NCBI GenBank assembly: GCA_964515195.1 | Contig: CAZETK010000008.1 | Location: 9,307-73,306 of the forward strand | Length of the DNA: 64,000 nucleotides | Direction: 5' to 3' | From: Ga0074139 sp964515195 | GTDB taxonomy: Bacteria; Bdellovibrionota; Bdellovibrionia; Bdellovibrionales; Bdellovibrionaceae | Notes under the pieces: model-generated | Seen by the model: only the letters and a program-made list of their open reading frames with translations | Databases searched by the model: none | What the model was told of the DNA's origin: nothing | Part shown: piece after piece, positions 61,582 through 64,000 of the stretch | How the letters are laid out: each line of letters opens with the position of its first letter | Numbering within the stretch: the first letter of the stretch is position 1 | Translations under genes and position numbers: made by a program

Positions 61582-63897
61582 ATGGCATCCAGCTTGGACC
61601 AAGAGGCACTTGATTATCACTCCAAAGGTAAACCGGGTAAAATTGAAGTAAACTCCTCAAAGCCCTGCGCGACGGAAAAAGATCTTTCACTGGCTTACAG
61701 CCCCGGAGTGGCGGCACCCTGCAAGGAAATCGCTAAAAATCCAGATCTTGTTTACGATTATACAAATAAGGGCAATCTCGTTGCTGTTATCTCGAATGGG
61801 ACAGCGGTGTTGGGTTTAGGCAATATTGGCCCCTTGGCGGCTAAGCCCGTCATGGAGGGGAAAAGCATTCTCTTCAAGCAGTTCGCAGGGTTAGACTCCA
61901 TTGACATCGAAATCAATACCACAAATGTGGACGAGTTCTGCTTGGCGGTTAGAAACCTTGAGCCCACTTTTGGCGGCATCAACCTCGAAGATATCAAGGC
62001 GCCTGAGTGTTTTGAAATTGAAGAACGATTAAAACAAGAAATGAATATTCCTGTTTTTCATGACGACCAGCACGGAACCGCCATCGTTTCGGGAGCAGCA
62101 CTCTTAAACGCCTGCCACATTACAGGAAGAAAACTACCGGATATTCGCCTAGTGGTTAATGGTGCCGGCGCTTCTGCCGTGGCTTGCTCGAAGATTTTTT
62201 TATCGTTGGGAGTGCGCCCTGAAAATCTGACTATGTGTGATACCTCTGGAGTCATCTACAAAGGTCGCACAAACGGCATGAACAAGTACAAAGAACAATT
62301 TGCCGTGGAGACAAAGGCTCGCACCCTCACGGAAGCCCTGGATGGTGCCGATGTTTTTGTCGGGCTTTCCGCCGCTGGAGCCCTAACGCCCGAGATGATC
62401 AAAAAAATGGCCAAGGATCCGATTATTTTTGCCATGGCCAATCCAGATCCCGAGATTCTACCACCAAACGCCAAAGCCGCCCGCCCTGATGCGATCGTGG
62501 CAACAGGACGTTCAGATTTTCCCAATCAAGTGAACAACGTTTTGGGATTTCCTTCGATTTTTCGTGGGGCTCTAGACACTCGTGCCACACAGATTAATGA
62601 AGCTATGAAGCTAGCGGCTGTCAACGCATTGGCAGAACTCGCACGTCAAGATGTTCCCGAGAAGGTCTCGGATACCTATGGGGGCAAAACTTTTCTGTTT
62701 GGTCGGGAATATCTGATTCCTAAACCCTTTGATCCTCGCGTTCTTCTGTCTGTGGCTCCTGCTGTGGCTAAAGCCGCCATAGAAAGTGGCGTCGCACGCA
62801 AACCTATCACTGATTGGGACAAATATCATGATCGGCTCGAGGCCTTTCAGGGCCCTTCGAAGGCTTTCATCCGTTCCGCCATTCACAGACTTCATCGAAA
62901 TTCTGAGGAACAAGGACAGCGGCCTCGTATCGTATTTCCCGAAGGCAGCTCTACTAAAGTTCTAAAAGCGCTACAAGTGCTTGTTGCCGAAAAGATTTGC
63001 GAACCGATTTTGCTGGGCTACCCTGCTGTTGTGAAAGAAAAAATCGAGCAACTGAAGCTTGAAACACTGAAAAACGTTCCCATCATTCACCCCTCTCAAA
63101 GCCCGCAATATCAAAAATACGCCGAAGAACTTTACCGCCTACGCCAGCGCAAAGGCGTCACGCTACGCGAGGCCGAGCGCTTAATGGCCGATCCCAATTA
63201 CTATGGGGCGATGATGCTGCGGATGGGAGATGCCGATGGCTTGGTATCAGGCGCCTCTCAAAATTATCCGGATGCGGTCAAGCCGATTTTACAAACAGTG
63301 GGTCTGCATAAGGATGGAGTCCCGGCTGGGATCAATATCGTACTAACAGAGCGGGACTTTCTGTTACTGGCCGATAGCACAGTCAATTTCAACCCTACTC
63401 CCGAACAACTGGCTCAAATGGGGGTGCAAGCCTCTCGGATTGCTGAGTATTTCGGACAAACACCACGAGTGGCCATGCTGTCTTACTCAAACTTCACGGG
63501 TCAAGCCGGTACGCCTGCCAAGATGAAGATGGCTGCGGAATTGTTTAAGAAGCTTGAACCTAACATTGTCTGTGATGGTGACATTCAAGCTGACTCGGCC
63601 GTAAATCCTGTGATCACAAAGCGCATTTTCCCCTTTAGCTCATTGGCCAATTCAGATTCAGGAGCTAATATTCTTCTATTCCCCAACCTGGAAAGCGCTA
63701 ACATTAGCTACAAGTTATTGCAGCAACTGGGTGAGTTGGAAGTCATCGGGCCCTTCTTGATGGGTGTTAAACAAGCGGCCAATGTTCTTCAACGGACAAC
63801 GACGGTGGACGGGATTGTTAATTCCGTAGTCATAACTTCGCTCGAGGCCCAGTATTTGAAAAAACTAAGGCAAGAGCGAGCCCGCTTGAATAACTAA
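61582..63897 (+). CDS. maeB: NADP-dependent malic enzyme MaeB with phosphotransacetylase-like domain
   Basis: 771 aa from the ATG at 61582 (AGGAG 9 nt upstream); the frame opens 34 codons earlier. The N-terminal malic domain has AYSPGVAAPCKEI, FHDDQHGTAIV, and VNGAGASAVACSKI. From ~430 a phosphotransacetylase-like domain follows (VFPEGSSTKVLKAL, ADGLVSGAS), which in MaeB is thought to mediate acetyl-CoA regulation rather than catalysis. Converts malate to pyruvate with NADPH, serving lipid and gluconeogenic metabolism. Confidence 0.95.
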   Translation: MASSLDQEALDYHSKGKPGKIEVNSSKPCATEKDLSLAYSPGVAAPCKEIAKNPDLVYDYTNKGNLVAVISNGTAVLGLGNIGPLAAKPVMEGKSILFKQFAGLDSIDIEINTTNVDEFCLAVRNLEPTFGGINLEDIKAPECFEIEERLKQEMNIPVFHDDQHGTAIVSGAALLNACHITGRKLPDIRLVVNGAGASAVACSKIFLSLGVRPENLTMCDTSGVIYKGRTNGMNKYKEQFAVETKARTLTEALDGADVFVGLSAAGALTPEMIKKMAKDPIIFAMANPDPEILPPNAKAARPDAIVATGRSDFPNQVNNVLGFPSIFRGALDTRATQINEAMKLAAVNALAELARQDVPEKVSDTYGGKTFLFGREYLIPKPFDPRVLLSVAPAVAKAAIESGVARKPITDWDKYHDRLEAFQGPSKAFIRSAIHRLHRNSEEQGQRPRIVFPEGSSTKVLKALQVLVAEKICEPILLGYPAVVKEKIEQLKLETLKNVPIIHPSQSPQYQKYAEELYRLRQRKGVTLREAERLMADPNYYGAMMLRMGDADGLVSGASQNYPDAVKPILQTVGLHKDGVPAGINIVLTERDFLLLADSTVNFNPTPEQLAQMGVQASRIAEYFGQTPRVAMLSYSNFTGQAGTPAKMKMAAELFKKLEPNIVCDGDIQADSAVNPVITKRIFPFSSLANSDSGANILLFPNLESANISYKLLQQLGELEVIGPFLMGVKQAANVLQRTTTVDGIVNSVVITSLEAQYLKKLRQERARLNN

Positions 63898-63920
63898 AAA
63901 CCGTTCTTCAAAATGTAATG

Positions 63921-63947
63921 GATCCTGAATGATTGACACTCAGGATC
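63921..63947 (+). terminator. Weak hairpin after maeB
   Basis: GATCCTGA and TCAGGATC form an 8-bp stem with an 11-nt loop about 24 bp past the maeB stop. It lacks a T-run, so terminator function is uncertain. Confidence 0.4.
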
Positions 63948-64000
63948 GGCGCTAAGTTACGTTATCTCTGACAGTTTCGGACGGCTCAAGACAGTAAGAT

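Noticed and set aside
1..64000. CRISPR arrays, rRNA genes, complete insertion sequences, integrases and prophage genes
   Set aside because: Looked for and not found; no regular spaced repeats, transposase motifs or phage structural genes are visible.

Overview
The window looks like the chromosome of a Bdellovibrio-like predatory or related bacterium (Bdellovibrionota). This is inferred from gene order and family content, not from a marker gene such as rRNA. The clues are the minus-strand run aldehyde dehydrogenase-tilS-ftsH-cdaA-ybbR-glmM-pdxJ-tsaE, an isobutyryl-CoA mutase (IcmF) operon, many secreted or lipoprotein genes without recognisable domains, dense coding with 1-31 nt overlaps, and frequent GTG/TTG starts. 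Base composition is slightly below 50% GC, with an AT-richer patch around the toxin-antitoxin genes (about 17.2-18.9 kb).

Layout. 0-15.3 kb is mostly housekeeping on the minus strand: the 5' part of mnmA with a cysteine desulfurase (tRNA thiolation), tsaE (t6A), pdxJ (vitamin B6), the c-di-AMP/cell-wall module glmM-ybbR-cdaA, ftsH, tilS, an aldehyde dehydrogenase, a START-like protein pair, a zinc-ribbon protein and glpX. 15.3-17 kb holds pgsA, small membrane proteins and a tRNA-Gly(GCC). 17.2-18.9 kb is a three-gene HipB-HipS-HipT-type toxin-antitoxin operon. Its promoter carries three identical-architecture palindromes spaced 40-41 bp apart. 19.1-22.8 kb is accessory: an SDR epimerase, a TPR/winged-helix protein of unknown family and an apparently 5'-truncated GLUG-repeat protein.

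22.8-35.8 kb is a patchwork: a PP-loop amidotransferase-like protein, membrane proteins, a MarR-regulated His-rich periplasmic protein/membrane protein operon, Dps, a DUF4399 protein, a large lipoprotein, a GAF-histidine kinase, a HAD phosphatase, a degenerate Cu/Zn-SOD-like protein and a lipoprotein coupled to a glycosyltransferase/inactive-deacetylase fusion. 35.8-46.2 kb holds feoAB, a secreted BP74-N-like protein, a 213-bp inverted-repeat element, two divergent QueD-family genes, a large secreted coiled-coil protein, psd, a COG2509-type FAD protein and a DUF2914 membrane protein.

46.3-64 kb contains a Y-family polymerase behind a tandem 11-bp repeat, then acyl-CoA metabolism: hydroxybutyryl-CoA dehydrogenase-enoyl-CoA hydratase-icmF, and fadJ/fadI-like beta-oxidation genes. 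These probably feed the citric-acid cycle and gluconeogenesis together with the neighbouring malic enzyme (maeB), as would suit an organism living on prey lipids and amino acids. plsC, a TIGR04552-like protein with an in-frame minisatellite, and several secreted proteins lie between.

The most striking non-housekeeping signals are the HipBST-like operon with phased operators, the long inverted repeat at 39.07-39.28 kb, the paired QueD paralogues of which one lacks the catalytic Cys, and a lipoprotein N-terminal signature shared by two unrelated proteins.
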